Below, piece by piece: positions 1 to 7,227 of a DNA stretch of 12,245 nt. The position numbers and the translations under genes were made by a program. Positions within the stretch are counted from its first letter, which is position 1, and each line of letters opens with the position of its first letter. The notes below the pieces were generated by a model. The model was not told where the DNA came from, did not search any database, and was given only the letters and a program-made list of their open reading frames with translations. Source of the stretch: Parvularculaceae bacterium UBA4496 (GTDB taxonomy: Bacteria; Pseudomonadota; Alphaproteobacteria; Caulobacterales; Parvularculaceae); the NCBI GenBank assembly GCA_002388885.1, contig DGNI01000161.1, positions 1 through 12,245 on the forward strand, written 5' to 3'.

Positions 1-161
1 TCATTGAGTTCAAAAACAAAGAGAGCGGCGAGCGCCACAAGGAAAGCCCCGGTCAGCGCCGCCAGCCGGCGGGGGCTTAGGGCCTCGATCCGCGCGGAAA
101 GGGCCTCGCCGTCCCGCAAGGGCGGCGCTTCGCCCTTATTGTGCTTTTCCTCATCCGCCAT
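1..161 (-). CDS. Hypothetical membrane protein, N-terminal part only
   Basis: The minus strand reads open from an ATG at 161-159 to the window edge, giving 53 residues of a protein cut off by the window. The first 30 or so residues are charged and hydrophilic, starting MADEEKHNKG, with codon use typical of the GC-rich neighbours. Residues about 34-51 form a hydrophobic stretch (LAALTGAFLVALAALFVF) that looks like a first transmembrane helix, so the N-terminus is probably cytoplasmic. No clear Shine-Dalgarno sequence precedes the ATG. The gene diverges from the arginine gene run across about 210 bp. I do not recognise the family, and nothing visible gives a function. Confidence 0.55.
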   Translation of the reverse strand, partial: MADEEKHNKGEAPPLRDGEALSARIEALSPRRLAALTGAFLVALAALFVFELN

Positions 162-207
162 GGAGCAAGCGTCGACCAACATTGGGGCGAAGGTGTGGAA
201 ACAAAAA

Positions 208-225
208 CCCGCGGGGCCCCGCGGG
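208..225. promoter_or_regulatory. Perfect 18-bp GC palindrome in divergent intergenic region
   Basis: CCCGCGGGGCCCCGCGGG is its own reverse complement over all 18 bases and follows a short A-rich stretch (201-207). It lies between the divergent membrane-protein gene (start at 161) and the acetylornithine carbamoyltransferase gene (start at 373). It could be an operator for a dimeric regulator or a structural element. It has no T tract on the plus-strand side; on the minus strand the following bases read GTTTTTGT, so it could also act as a weak minus-strand terminator. The rest of 162-372 shows no convincing promoter or ARG box. Confidence 0.4.
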
Positions 226-372
226 CGTTCGCCATCCGCGCGCGAGGGTTAAGGATTTGGAAACTATTCTGTTTCGGCGCTGAATGTCACCTTCGAATCG
301 TTGAAGCGAGGCCTCGGGGTTTTCCCCATTTCCCGCTTGGTTTCCAATGCTTTGGCCGGTAATGACGGGCGC

Positions 373-1383
373 ATGAGACATTTTCTGAATACCGCTGACT
401 GGTCCCGGCCCGAGCTGCAGGTGATGATCGACGAAGCGCGGGCCTTCAAAGCCTCTCCCCCCAACCAGCAGTGGGGGGATGCTTTGAAGGGCAAAACTGT
501 TGCGCTTCTATTCCTCAATAATTCCTTGCGCACGCGCACGTCATTTGAAGTAGGCGTCAAACACCTCGGTGGCCATGCAGTGATTTTATCACCTTCGGGC
601 GGCATGTGGCCCCTCGAATTCGAGGACGGCGTCGTCATGGATGGCGAGGCCGAAGAGCATGTGAAGGAAGCCGCGAAGGTGCTCTCGCGCTATTGCGACA
701 TGATCGGCATCCGTGCCTTCCCGAAATTCGCCGACTGGAAAGAGGACCGCAAGGACAAGATTCTGAACGCCTTCGCCGAATATGCCGACGTGCCGGTGAT
801 CAATATGGAGACGATCACCCATCCGTGTCAGGAGATGGCGCATGTAATGGCGTTGCAGGAGCGTTTGGGACCGGAGCTCGACGGCAAGAAGTTCGTCCTC
901 ACATGGACCTATCACCCGAAGCCATTGAACACCGCGGTCGCCAATTCCGCGCTGATGATCGCCGCGAAGTTCGGCATGGACGTGACGCTTTTAACGCCGA
1001 CGGAGGAATATGTTCTCGACCTGCGTTACATGAATCAGGCGGGGCAATATGCGAAAGAAAACGGCAGTAAAATCACCGTGACGCACGACATTGGCGAGGC
1101 CTATAGCGGCGCCGACGTCGTCTATGCGAAAAGCTGGGGCGCGCTTCCCTATTTCGGCAACTGGGCGGAGGAAAAACCGATCCGCGATCTCTACCGCCAC
1201 TTCATTGTCGATGAAGAAAAAATGGCGAAGACCAATAATGCGCTCGTCTCCCACTGCCTGCCCATGCGCCGCAATGTGAAGATGACCGACGCGGTATTCG
1301 ATAGCGCCAACTGCATCGCTTATGACGAAGCGGAAAACCGCCTGCATGTGCAAAAGGCGATCATGAAGGCGCTGGCGGGGTGA
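373..1383 (+). CDS. argF': N-acetylornithine carbamoyltransferase (AOTCase)
   Basis: This enzyme transfers the carbamoyl group from carbamoyl phosphate to N-acetyl-L-ornithine, giving N-acetylcitrulline, in cytoplasmic arginine biosynthesis. The product is 336 residues, close to the roughly 339 of the Xanthomonas enzyme as I recall it. The carbamoyl-phosphate site SLRTRTSFE is at 51-59, WPLEF at 79-83, HPCQE at 150-154 and HCLPMRRNVK at 294-303. Glu94 in GEAEEH matches Glu92 of Xanthomonas AOTCase, the residue reported to favour acetyl- over succinylornithine (Bacteroides-type enzymes have Pro there). Lys303 aligns with the lysine reported to be carboxylated. I chose ATG 373 because MRHFLNTADW matches the family N-terminus; the open frame back to 301 adds 24 unrelated residues. 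The Shine-Dalgarno is weak. It heads the gene run and overlaps the next gene by 4 bases. Confidence 0.93.
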   Translation: MRHFLNTADWSRPELQVMIDEARAFKASPPNQQWGDALKGKTVALLFLNNSLRTRTSFEVGVKHLGGHAVILSPSGGMWPLEFEDGVVMDGEAEEHVKEAAKVLSRYCDMIGIRAFPKFADWKEDRKDKILNAFAEYADVPVINMETITHPCQEMAHVMALQERLGPELDGKKFVLTWTYHPKPLNTAVANSALMIAAKFGMDVTLLTPTEEYVLDLRYMNQAGQYAKENGSKITVTHDIGEAYSGADVVYAKSWGALPYFGNWAEEKPIRDLYRHFIVDEEKMAKTNNALVSHCLPMRRNVKMTDAVFDSANCIAYDEAENRLHVQKAIMKALAG

Positions 1384-1856
1384 GTGTGAACAGCACAAGC
1401 CTATATGATTTGCATTTTGATGCAGCTTGCGACTGGACCCTAAATGTAGCGCGCGCCGCTCTTACAGATTTGGATTATGAATTTTCGGAACAGCAGTTCC
1501 CCATGGCCCTTGCTGCTGAATTGAAGAACCTTGGTTCTAACAAACCATATTGCTCTTTGGTGGTGATGTTATTAGGGAGTCTCATCATAAATAATCATCT
1601 CAAAAAACAGGAAGAATTTGATAGAACGGCAAAATTGTTTGAAGAATGTTTTTCACAGGCACAATTTGAAGAAGCAGATAGACGGCTTTTGGATAGGGCG
1701 GCAAAGTTTGTTCTATGGTCTCGGAAAACTGGAGGTCAAATTCCCAGTCCAGCAAAGATTAAAGTTGCGGCACGTGATGCGCAAGTTAGTCAAGGGTTAC
1801 GTGAAATTGCCGAGACAATGGAGCGAGCTAGATTGCTGCGAAGAAAGCAATTTTAG
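1380..1856 (+). CDS. AT-rich orphan gene within the arginine gene run
   Basis: A 158-residue protein starting at GTG 1380, which overlaps the argF' stop as GTGA and suggests translational coupling; GTG 1386, five bases after GGGG, is an alternative start. I do not recognise the family. The sequence looks mostly helical and soluble, with a short hydrophobic patch at 59-70, cysteines at 17, 58 and 90, an acidic stretch near 78-100 and a basic C-terminus (RARLLRRKQF). There is no signal peptide and no visible catalytic motif. Base composition differs sharply: I count 39 G+C in the 120 bases 1561-1680 (about 33%), against 43 of 60 at 2401-2460 in argB. The low GC begins just after the argF' stop and ends near the argB start, which suggests an acquired or rapidly evolving gene. 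In Xanthomonas, as I recall, a deacetylase gene sits near here; this protein is far too short and lacks metallopeptidase motifs. Confidence 0.7.
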   Translation: MSVNSTSLYDLHFDAACDWTLNVARAALTDLDYEFSEQQFPMALAAELKNLGSNKPYCSLVVMLLGSLIINNHLKKQEEFDRTAKLFEECFSQAQFEEADRRLLDRAAKFVLWSRKTGGQIPSPAKIKVAARDAQVSQGLREIAETMERARLLRRKQF

Positions 1857-1877
1857 ATTTGAATAGAAACCATAATC

Positions 1878-3203
1878 ATGACAACCCAATCCTCCACACG
1901 TCAGACCATTGTCCAGTTGCTCTCCAACATGAGCGACGGCAAGGAGATTCGCGCCTATCTCCAGCGTTTCTCCGAGGTGGACCGGTCGCGCTTTGCGGTG
2001 ATCAAGATCGGCGGCGCGATCCTTGGCGAACAGCTCGAAGAAACCGCCTCGGCGCTCGCCTTCCTGCACACGGTCGGCCTGACTCCAATTGTGCTCCATG
2101 GCGGCGGGCCGCAGCTCGACCTCGCGCTGAAAGAACGCGGCGTCGCGACGAAAAAAGTCGATGGACTTCGCGTCACAGACGAAGCGACGCTCGACGCCGC
2201 GCGCGACGTCTTCATCGGCGAGAACATCAAACTGGTTGAGGCGGTGCGCGGACAGGGGGTCGAGGCCGAGGGGCTTGTCGCCGGCGTCATTGAGGCCGAT
2301 TACCTTGACCGGGAAAGGTTCGGCCTCGTGGGCGCGCCGCGCACCATCCGTCAGGGTCTCATCAATTCCGTGGTGCGCTCCGGCGCCATGCCGATCCTCA
2401 CCTGTCTCGGCGTTGCGCCGGGCGGCCAGCTCGTGAACGTCAACGGCGACAGCGCAACCCGCGCGCTGGTCGAAGCGCTGCAGCCCATGAAGATTGTTTT
2501 TCTCACCGGGACGGGCGGGTTGTTCGACAAGCACGGCAACGTCATGCACTCGATCAACTTCGCCTCTGACTACGACAAGCTGATGAAGGCCGGCTGGGTC
2601 GAGGGCGGGATGCGGTTAAAACTGCAGGAGATCAAACGCCTGCTCGAAGCCTCGCCGTTATCGACGTCCGTTTCCATCACCACGCCGGCGGGTCTCATCC
2701 GCGAGCTTTTCACCCATGGCGGCTCGGGCACGCTGGTGCGTATGGGCGAGGCGATCAACGAGTTCAAATCGAGAGACGGCGTCGATAAAACCAAAACCGC
2801 GACGCTCGTTGAAAATGCTTTCGCGCGAAAATTAAAAGACTCGTGGTGGGACGGGCTCGATGTTCACCGCATCGTCATGTCGGACGGCTATCGCGCCGGG
2901 GCGATCCTCACAAGGCTCGACGACTTCATCTATCTCGACAAATTCGCGGTGATCGAGGATGCGCGCGGCGAAGGCCTGTCGCGCACCATCTGGCGGACTT
3001 TCACCAAGGACGATCCGGTATTTTGCTGGCGCTCGCGCACGGCGAACGGGTTTAATGCATTCTATCATGACAGCGCCGACGGTTCGGTGCGGTCGGGGCC
3101 GTGGACCGTCTTCTGGAAAGGCGAAACCGATTGGGCGCGTATCGAACGCATGGTAAAACGCGTTGCCGGCCTGCCGGCGTCATTTGTTGGCGATGAGGAT
3201 TAG
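1878..3203 (+). CDS. argB: Bifunctional N-acetylglutamate kinase/synthase (NAGS/K)
   Basis: This 441-residue fusion would make N-acetylglutamate from glutamate and acetyl-CoA, then phosphorylate it with ATP, the first two steps of arginine synthesis. The amino-acid kinase domain (about 1-295) shows KIGG 43-46, HGGGPQLD 74-81, VNVNGDSATRAL 185-196, WVEGGMRLKL 240-249 and GGSGTLV 281-287. The C-terminal GNAT acetyltransferase domain (about 300-441) contains YLDKFAV 352-358, the acetyl-CoA loop DARGEGLS 361-368 and FNAFYHDSADG 392-402. This is the vertebrate-like NAGS architecture described for Xanthomonas campestris and Maricaulis maris, not the classical ArgA or a stand-alone ArgB. ATG 1878 is chosen because TRQTIVQLL matches the family N-terminus, although no Shine-Dalgarno is visible in the AT-rich upstream. 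NAGS/K enzymes are usually arginine-inhibited, so this is the likely feedback point. Confidence 0.93.
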   Translation: MTTQSSTRQTIVQLLSNMSDGKEIRAYLQRFSEVDRSRFAVIKIGGAILGEQLEETASALAFLHTVGLTPIVLHGGGPQLDLALKERGVATKKVDGLRVTDEATLDAARDVFIGENIKLVEAVRGQGVEAEGLVAGVIEADYLDRERFGLVGAPRTIRQGLINSVVRSGAMPILTCLGVAPGGQLVNVNGDSATRALVEALQPMKIVFLTGTGGLFDKHGNVMHSINFASDYDKLMKAGWVEGGMRLKLQEIKRLLEASPLSTSVSITTPAGLIRELFTHGGSGTLVRMGEAINEFKSRDGVDKTKTATLVENAFARKLKDSWWDGLDVHRIVMSDGYRAGAILTRLDDFIYLDKFAVIEDARGEGLSRTIWRTFTKDDPVFCWRSRTANGFNAFYHDSADGSVRSGPWTVFWKGETDWARIERMVKRVAGLPASFVGDED

Positions 3204-3219
3204 ATGTTTAAACAACTCT

Positions 3220-3306
3220 TCATCCTGAGGAGAAATTTTTCCTTCGCCCTTCGAGACGCGACCTGCAGTCGCCCTCAGGATGAAGGAAAAATTTCGTCTC
3301 GAAGGA
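3220..3306. repeat. Composite REP-like inverted-repeat element between argB and argC
   Basis: Three perfect inverted-repeat pairs are interleaved in the 119-bp argB-argC gap. CATCCTGAGG (3221-3230) pairs with CCTCAGGATG (3273-3282). AAATTTTTCCTTC (3233-3245) pairs with GAAGGAAAAATTT (3282-3294). CCTTCGAGAC (3248-3257) pairs with GTCTCGAAGG (3296-3305). A small core hairpin, GCGAC/GTCGC around CTGCA, lies at 3258-3272. The order is A-C-D-A'-C'-D', so not all pairs can form together in one simple stem. The C/C' arms plus the core give one long hairpin. The motifs CATCCTGAGG and CCTTCGAGAC resemble intergenic repeats I recall as common in alphaproteobacterial genomes. It looks like one element nested in another. 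In the mRNA it could act as an attenuator or 3'-end stabiliser ahead of argC. Confidence 0.75.
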
Positions 3307-3322
3307 CGGGGGGGATCGCAAA

Positions 3323-4273
3323 ATGAGTACGCCTTTTCTTGTTGGCCTTGTCGGCGCACGCGGACATACCGGCCGCGAGCTGATCCGCCTGATCGCTGAA
3401 CATCCTGAGCTGATGCTCGCTTACGCAGTAAGCCGGGAATTCGCCGGTCGGCCGGAGGCCGAGATTGCGCCCGAGGACAAGGACGAGTGCGTGTTCGAGG
3501 CGCTCGGCCCCGAAGAAGCGGCCAAGCGCCGGGCCGACGTCGTCATTCTCGCTGCGCCTGACGGCGCCGCCGCGCCTTATGTGGAGGCGCTTGAAGCGCT
3601 CGCGCCGCAGCGGATCATTGTCGATCTGTCCGCCGATTATCGTTTCGACGATAACTGGGCCTATGGCCTGCCGGAACTGAATCGTAAAAAACTCCGTGGC
3701 GCAACACGCATCGCCAATCCGGGTTGCTATGCGACGGCGATACAGCTGGCGCTCGCGCCGCTGGTTTCGCGGTTCGATGGCGCGCCGTCATTGTTCGGCG
3801 TTTCAGGGTATTCGGGCGCCGGGACGACGCCGTCGCCGCGCAACGATCTTGAGCGGCTGAAAGACAACCTGATGCCTTACGGCGTCACGGGACATAAGCA
3901 CGAGCGCGAAGCATCTTATCATCTCGGAAAGCCGGTTCATTTTACGCCGCATGTGCACCCGGCTTTCAGCGGACTGATCGTCACCGCACATATTCCCCTT
4001 ACGGAGAAAATGGATACGGGCGATTTGATGCAACTATTTGAAGAAAACTATGCAAAAGAACCGCTCATCGCCTTGCGTAACGAGCCGCCGGAACTTAAAG
4101 ATGGTACGGGTCGCAAAGGCGTTTTGATCGGCGGTTTTGCAGTCAGCGAAAATGGACGGAATGCGGTGGTCATCGCGGCCGAGGACAATCTCCTCAAGGG
4201 CGCGGCGGTGCAGGCCATTCAGAACGTCAATCTCGCGCTCGGCCTTAGTGAGATGAAAGGCCTTACCAACTGA
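3323..4273 (+). CDS. argC: N-acetyl-gamma-glutamyl-phosphate reductase
   Basis: The 316-residue product reduces N-acetylglutamyl phosphate to the semialdehyde with NADPH, the third arginine step, directly after the reaction of the upstream NAGS/K. The N-terminal Rossmann fold has GLVGARGHTG at 8-17. The catalytic cysteine is Cys135 in NPGCYATA (132-139). SGYSGAGTTP (161-170) and the conserved histidines of GHKHERE (190-196) form the rest of the active site. The length is in the normal range for the family. ATG 3325 is preceded by a run of seven G (3308-3314), a usable ribosome-binding site with about eight bases of spacing. The gene is separated from argB by the REP-like element, so its expression may be set partly by that structure. 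The Kef antiporter follows after 20 bp. Confidence 0.93.
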   Translation: MSTPFLVGLVGARGHTGRELIRLIAEHPELMLAYAVSREFAGRPEAEIAPEDKDECVFEALGPEEAAKRRADVVILAAPDGAAAPYVEALEALAPQRIIVDLSADYRFDDNWAYGLPELNRKKLRGATRIANPGCYATAIQLALAPLVSRFDGAPSLFGVSGYSGAGTTPSPRNDLERLKDNLMPYGVTGHKHEREASYHLGKPVHFTPHVHPAFSGLIVTAHIPLTEKMDTGDLMQLFEENYAKEPLIALRNEPPELKDGTGRKGVLIGGFAVSENGRNAVVIAAEDNLLKGAAVQAIQNVNLALGLSEMKGLTN

Positions 4274-4293
4274 GGGGATGATCTTTACGGGCA

Positions 4294-6063
4294 ATGGCGG
4301 CGGGTGAAAGCGACTTTCTGGTTCAGGCCGCGACCTATCTTGGCGCCGCTGCAATCGCTGTTCCCGTATTTAATCGCCTGAAACTTGGCTCGATCCTCGG
4401 CTATCTCGCCGCCGGCGTCGCGGTGGGCCCCTTCGGTCTCAATCTATTGCATCAGGAAGAGGGCGTCTTTCACATCGCCGAGCTTGGCGTTGTTCTGTTC
4501 CTTTTTGTTATCGGCCTTGAGCTGTCGCTGTCGCGGCTGTGGTCCATGCGGAGCCAGATTTTCGGGCTCGGCGCCGCGCAGATGATCGTCACCGGCGGGG
4601 TGATCGCCTGCCTGTTTGTTGCGGCGGGCGTGATGCCGGCCCCGGCGGCGGCGATCGCCGGCTTTTCGCTCGCATTCTCGTCGACGGCCTTTGCGCTTCA
4701 ATGGCTGAAAGACCGGCGCGAGCTCAACACACCCTATGGCGCGCAGTCATTCTCGATTCTCCTGTTTCAGGATCTGGCGGTTATCCCGCTCCTCGCCGCC
4801 GTGCCGATTATCGCCGGGGCCGGCGCTGACGGAAACGCATGGGAAGGGATCGCCAAAGCCGTCGGCGTCATCGCGCTGCTGATTGTGGTCGGAAAATTCG
4901 GACTTGATCGGTTATTCCGCATGGTGGCGATTTCCGGTTCTCGTGAAGCGTTTGCGGCGACGGCGCTGTTCCTTGTGGCCCTCACCTCGCTCGCCGTCGC
5001 CTGGGCCGGATTATCCATGGCGCTCGGGGCGTTTCTCGCGGGCGTCCTGCTGGCGGAGTCGAGTTACAAGCATCAGATCGAAACAGACATTGAGCCCTTC
5101 CGCGGTCTGTTACTCGGACTTTTCTTCATTTCCATCGGCATGCGGCTCGATTTCGGCGTCATTTTAAATGCATGGATGATTGTCATCGGCGGCGCCTTGG
5201 GGCTGGTCTTTGTCAAAACCACGCTATTGTTTTCACTGGCGCGAGTTTTCGGCGCGCGTCAGGGCGACGCCATGAAAACCGCAGCGACACTAAGCCAGGG
5301 CGGCGAATTTTCGTTTGTCGTATTCACGCTCGGGATCAGCGCAGCACTCTTTACGAATGCGCAGGCGAGCCTGATGTCGGCGATCGTGACGCTGTCGATG
5401 ATGCTGACGCCGCTCATGTCGGCGCTGGCGCATCGCTTGGCGAAAGATGCCGAGGACACGGGCGAAGATTTGCAGGGACCGGAGGCGGGACATGATCATG
5501 TGCTGATCGTCGGCTTCGGCCGGATGGGGCAGATCATTTCGCAGGTGCTGCAAAGCTCGGGCGTCAATGTCACGGCAATCGATCGTAACCCGTCTCACAT
5601 CCGCAACGCCGAACGGTTCGGGTTTAAGGTCTACTACGGCGACGGCGCCCGTCTCGACATGCTGCTCGCCGCCGGCGCCGAAGATGCGAAGGCGATCATC
5701 TTGTGCATGGACGATCCGAAATCCGTGAATCATGCCGTGACGATCCTGCGTGAAAGATTGCCGAACGCGACGATCATGGCTGTGGCCCACGACCGCATTC
5801 ATGAAATGGAACTAAAGCCGCTCGGGCCTGACGTCATCGTTCGTGAAACTCTTGAATCGAGCCTGCTGATGGCGCGCGAGACGCTGTCGAGCATGGGCTT
5901 TGATGACGGCCTGATTGACGACTATGTGCAGCAGTTCCGCAAAATGGATCGTGAACGTCTGCTGGCGCAAATGGATCACGGACCTGAGGCGGGACGCGAC
6001 CTCATGTATCGCCGTTTCCAGTCACCCGGAGATCATAGCGAAGAAGAAAAAGCAGGAACTTAG
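4294..6063 (+). CDS. Kef-type monovalent cation:proton antiporter (CPA2) with TrkA-N domain
   Basis: A 589-residue inner-membrane protein of the KefB/KefC type, which exports K+ in exchange for H+. The membrane domain (about 8-385) consists of many hydrophobic segments. It contains LGYLAAGVAVGP (35-46), LLFQDLAVIPLL (156-167) with the CPA2 Asp160, and the Kef signature DIEPFRGLLLGLFF (265-278). LSQGGEFSFVVF is at 333-344. A cytoplasmic nucleotide-binding TrkA-N domain begins near 400 with HVLIVGFGRMGQ (402-413), the GxGxxG dinucleotide loop. E. coli KefB/C are gated by glutathione adducts at this domain; that this protein shares that gating is only inference. The ATG has a weak GGG-type ribosome-binding site. 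It lies 20 bp behind argC and may be cotranscribed without a clear functional link. Its TAG stop directly abuts the stop of the opposing gene. Confidence 0.9.
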   Translation: MAAGESDFLVQAATYLGAAAIAVPVFNRLKLGSILGYLAAGVAVGPFGLNLLHQEEGVFHIAELGVVLFLFVIGLELSLSRLWSMRSQIFGLGAAQMIVTGGVIACLFVAAGVMPAPAAAIAGFSLAFSSTAFALQWLKDRRELNTPYGAQSFSILLFQDLAVIPLLAAVPIIAGAGADGNAWEGIAKAVGVIALLIVVGKFGLDRLFRMVAISGSREAFAATALFLVALTSLAVAWAGLSMALGAFLAGVLLAESSYKHQIETDIEPFRGLLLGLFFISIGMRLDFGVILNAWMIVIGGALGLVFVKTTLLFSLARVFGARQGDAMKTAATLSQGGEFSFVVFTLGISAALFTNAQASLMSAIVTLSMMLTPLMSALAHRLAKDAEDTGEDLQGPEAGHDHVLIVGFGRMGQIISQVLQSSGVNVTAIDRNPSHIRNAERFGFKVYYGDGARLDMLLAAGAEDAKAIILCMDDPKSVNHAVTILRERLPNATIMAVAHDRIHEMELKPLGPDVIVRETLESSLLMARETLSSMGFDDGLIDDYVQQFRKMDRERLLAQMDHGPEAGRDLMYRRFQSPGDHSEEEKAGT

Positions 6064-7227
6064 TTACGACGCAGCTTCGTGTACCGCGGCGCAGATATAG
6101 TCGACCTGTTGCGGCGTCAGATATGGATGCACAGGTAGTGCGAAGATCTCTGATGCGATCCTTTCCGTCTGCGGCAGGCCGTTCGCCGGAGCGTAATCCG
6201 CAAAAGCCGGCATCAGGTGCAGCGGCGTTGAGTAATAAATCGCTGTGGGTACGCCAAGATCGCCCAGTTTATGGACGACTGCATCGCGATTCTCGATGCA
6301 AAGGGAGTAATATCCGTGGCCGGAAACAGCGCCTGGAATGTTGACCTGCGGCCGACCGATATTGCCGAGCCGTGCGTCATATTCTTCGGCAATGCGCCGC
6401 CGCGCCGCGAGTTCGTCATCGAATATGGAAAGTTTTTCCAGCAATACGGCGGCCTGAAAACTGTCCATGCGGCCGTTGAACCCGACCCGAACGGAATCTT
6501 TCCTCGCTTCGTCAGTACCGTGCCAGCGGATTGACGCCCAGCGCTCGCGGTCAAGCATGCTCTGGCTGAAGATCGCGCCGCCTTCGCCATAGGCGCCCAA
6601 CCCCTTGCCGGGAAAAAAGCTGGTGGCGGTCGCCGGCGCGAGATTTCCGATTTCCTTGCCGTCAAGCTTTCCGCCAAAACTCTGGGCGCCGTCCGCAAGC
6701 ATGAAAAGCTCTTCGCGTTCCGCGATTTTGCCGATGGCGCGATAATCGGCGGGCGAACCGAAAAGATCGACAGGTATGATCGCCGCCGGTTGCAGCTTGC
6801 CTTCCTTGCGAACCGCGGCGATCCGCCGTTCAAGATCGTTCGCGTCCATATTGAAAGTCGCCGGATCAATATCGACAAAAACCGGCGTGCCACCTGTCAG
6901 CAGAATAGCATTGGCGGTGGCGTTGTAAGTGAACGCAGGCACGAAAACGGCATCGCCCTTGCCGATGCCGCGCGCCAGCAGCGGAATAATCAGCGCCGCT
7001 GTTCCGCTTGCGCACGCCGTAACCGTTTTGGCGCCGGTCCGCGCCGCGAGCGCTTCTTCTAGCTCCTCGATTTCCGGCCCGGCGATATAGCGTCCATGGT
7101 CAAGCACTGCCTGAAGGCGCTTTTCAATCGCAGGGCGAATGCGCCTTTGTTGGGCGGCAAGATCGATAAACGCGATGTCGCCGACCTGACTGCGCTTGGC
7201 GAGGGAAAGATTGACTACGCTGTTCAT
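6064..7227 (-). CDS. DegT/DnrJ/EryC1-family sugar aminotransferase
   Basis: A 387-residue PLP-dependent enzyme of the type that aminates keto groups on nucleotide-activated sugars, using glutamate as usual donor. Visible family marks are SGTAAL at 74-79, FVPAFTYNATANAI at 95-108, ADGAQSFGG at 178-186 with Asp179, and the PLP lysine Lys208 in FFPGKGLGAYGEGG (204-217). The ATG lies within the ATGA overlap with the upstream dehydrogenase stop, and GGAAAGG lies upstream, so the two are almost certainly cotranslated. A Gfo/Idh dehydrogenase plus DegT aminotransferase pair is the WbpB/WbpE arrangement, which makes 3-amino-uronic-acid sugars for surface polysaccharides. A perosamine- or QuiNAc-type role is also possible. 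No acetyltransferase or glycosyltransferase is nearby, so the substrate is open. Confidence 0.88.
   Translation of the reverse strand: MNSVVNLSLAKRSQVGDIAFIDLAAQQRRIRPAIEKRLQAVLDHGRYIAGPEIEELEEALAARTGAKTVTACASGTAALIIPLLARGIGKGDAVFVPAFTYNATANAILLTGGTPVFVDIDPATFNMDANDLERRIAAVRKEGKLQPAAIIPVDLFGSPADYRAIGKIAEREELFMLADGAQSFGGKLDGKEIGNLAPATATSFFPGKGLGAYGEGGAIFSQSMLDRERWASIRWHGTDEARKDSVRVGFNGRMDSFQAAVLLEKLSIFDDELAARRRIAEEYDARLGNIGRPQVNIPGAVSGHGYYSLCIENRDAVVHKLGDLGVPTAIYYSTPLHLMPAFADYAPANGLPQTERIASEIFALPVHPYLTPQQVDYICAAVHEAAS

Noticed and set aside
4..252. An 82-residue open frame on the plus strand.
   Set aside because: It is the complement of the partial membrane-protein gene at 1-161 and has low-complexity Arg/Ser/Ala content; the minus-strand frame has far better codon use.
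280..300. Possible ARG box around GAATGTCACCTTCGAA.
   Set aside because: It does not match the ArgR consensus well, and many alphaproteobacteria lack ArgR.
301..372. N-terminal extension of the acetylornithine carbamoyltransferase from TTG 301.
   Set aside because: The 24 extra residues have no counterpart in the family, while MRHFLNTADW at 373 matches the family N-terminus.
1618..1866. A second open frame inside the AT-rich orphan gene.
   Set aside because: It overlaps the longer coupled frame 1380-1856, starts in the middle of it, and has no ribosome-binding site; low GC was not enough to support two genes.
1797..2549. A 250-residue minus-strand open frame across argB.
   Set aside because: It is antisense to the clear NAGS/K gene, a common shadow in GC-rich DNA, with no recognisable domain.
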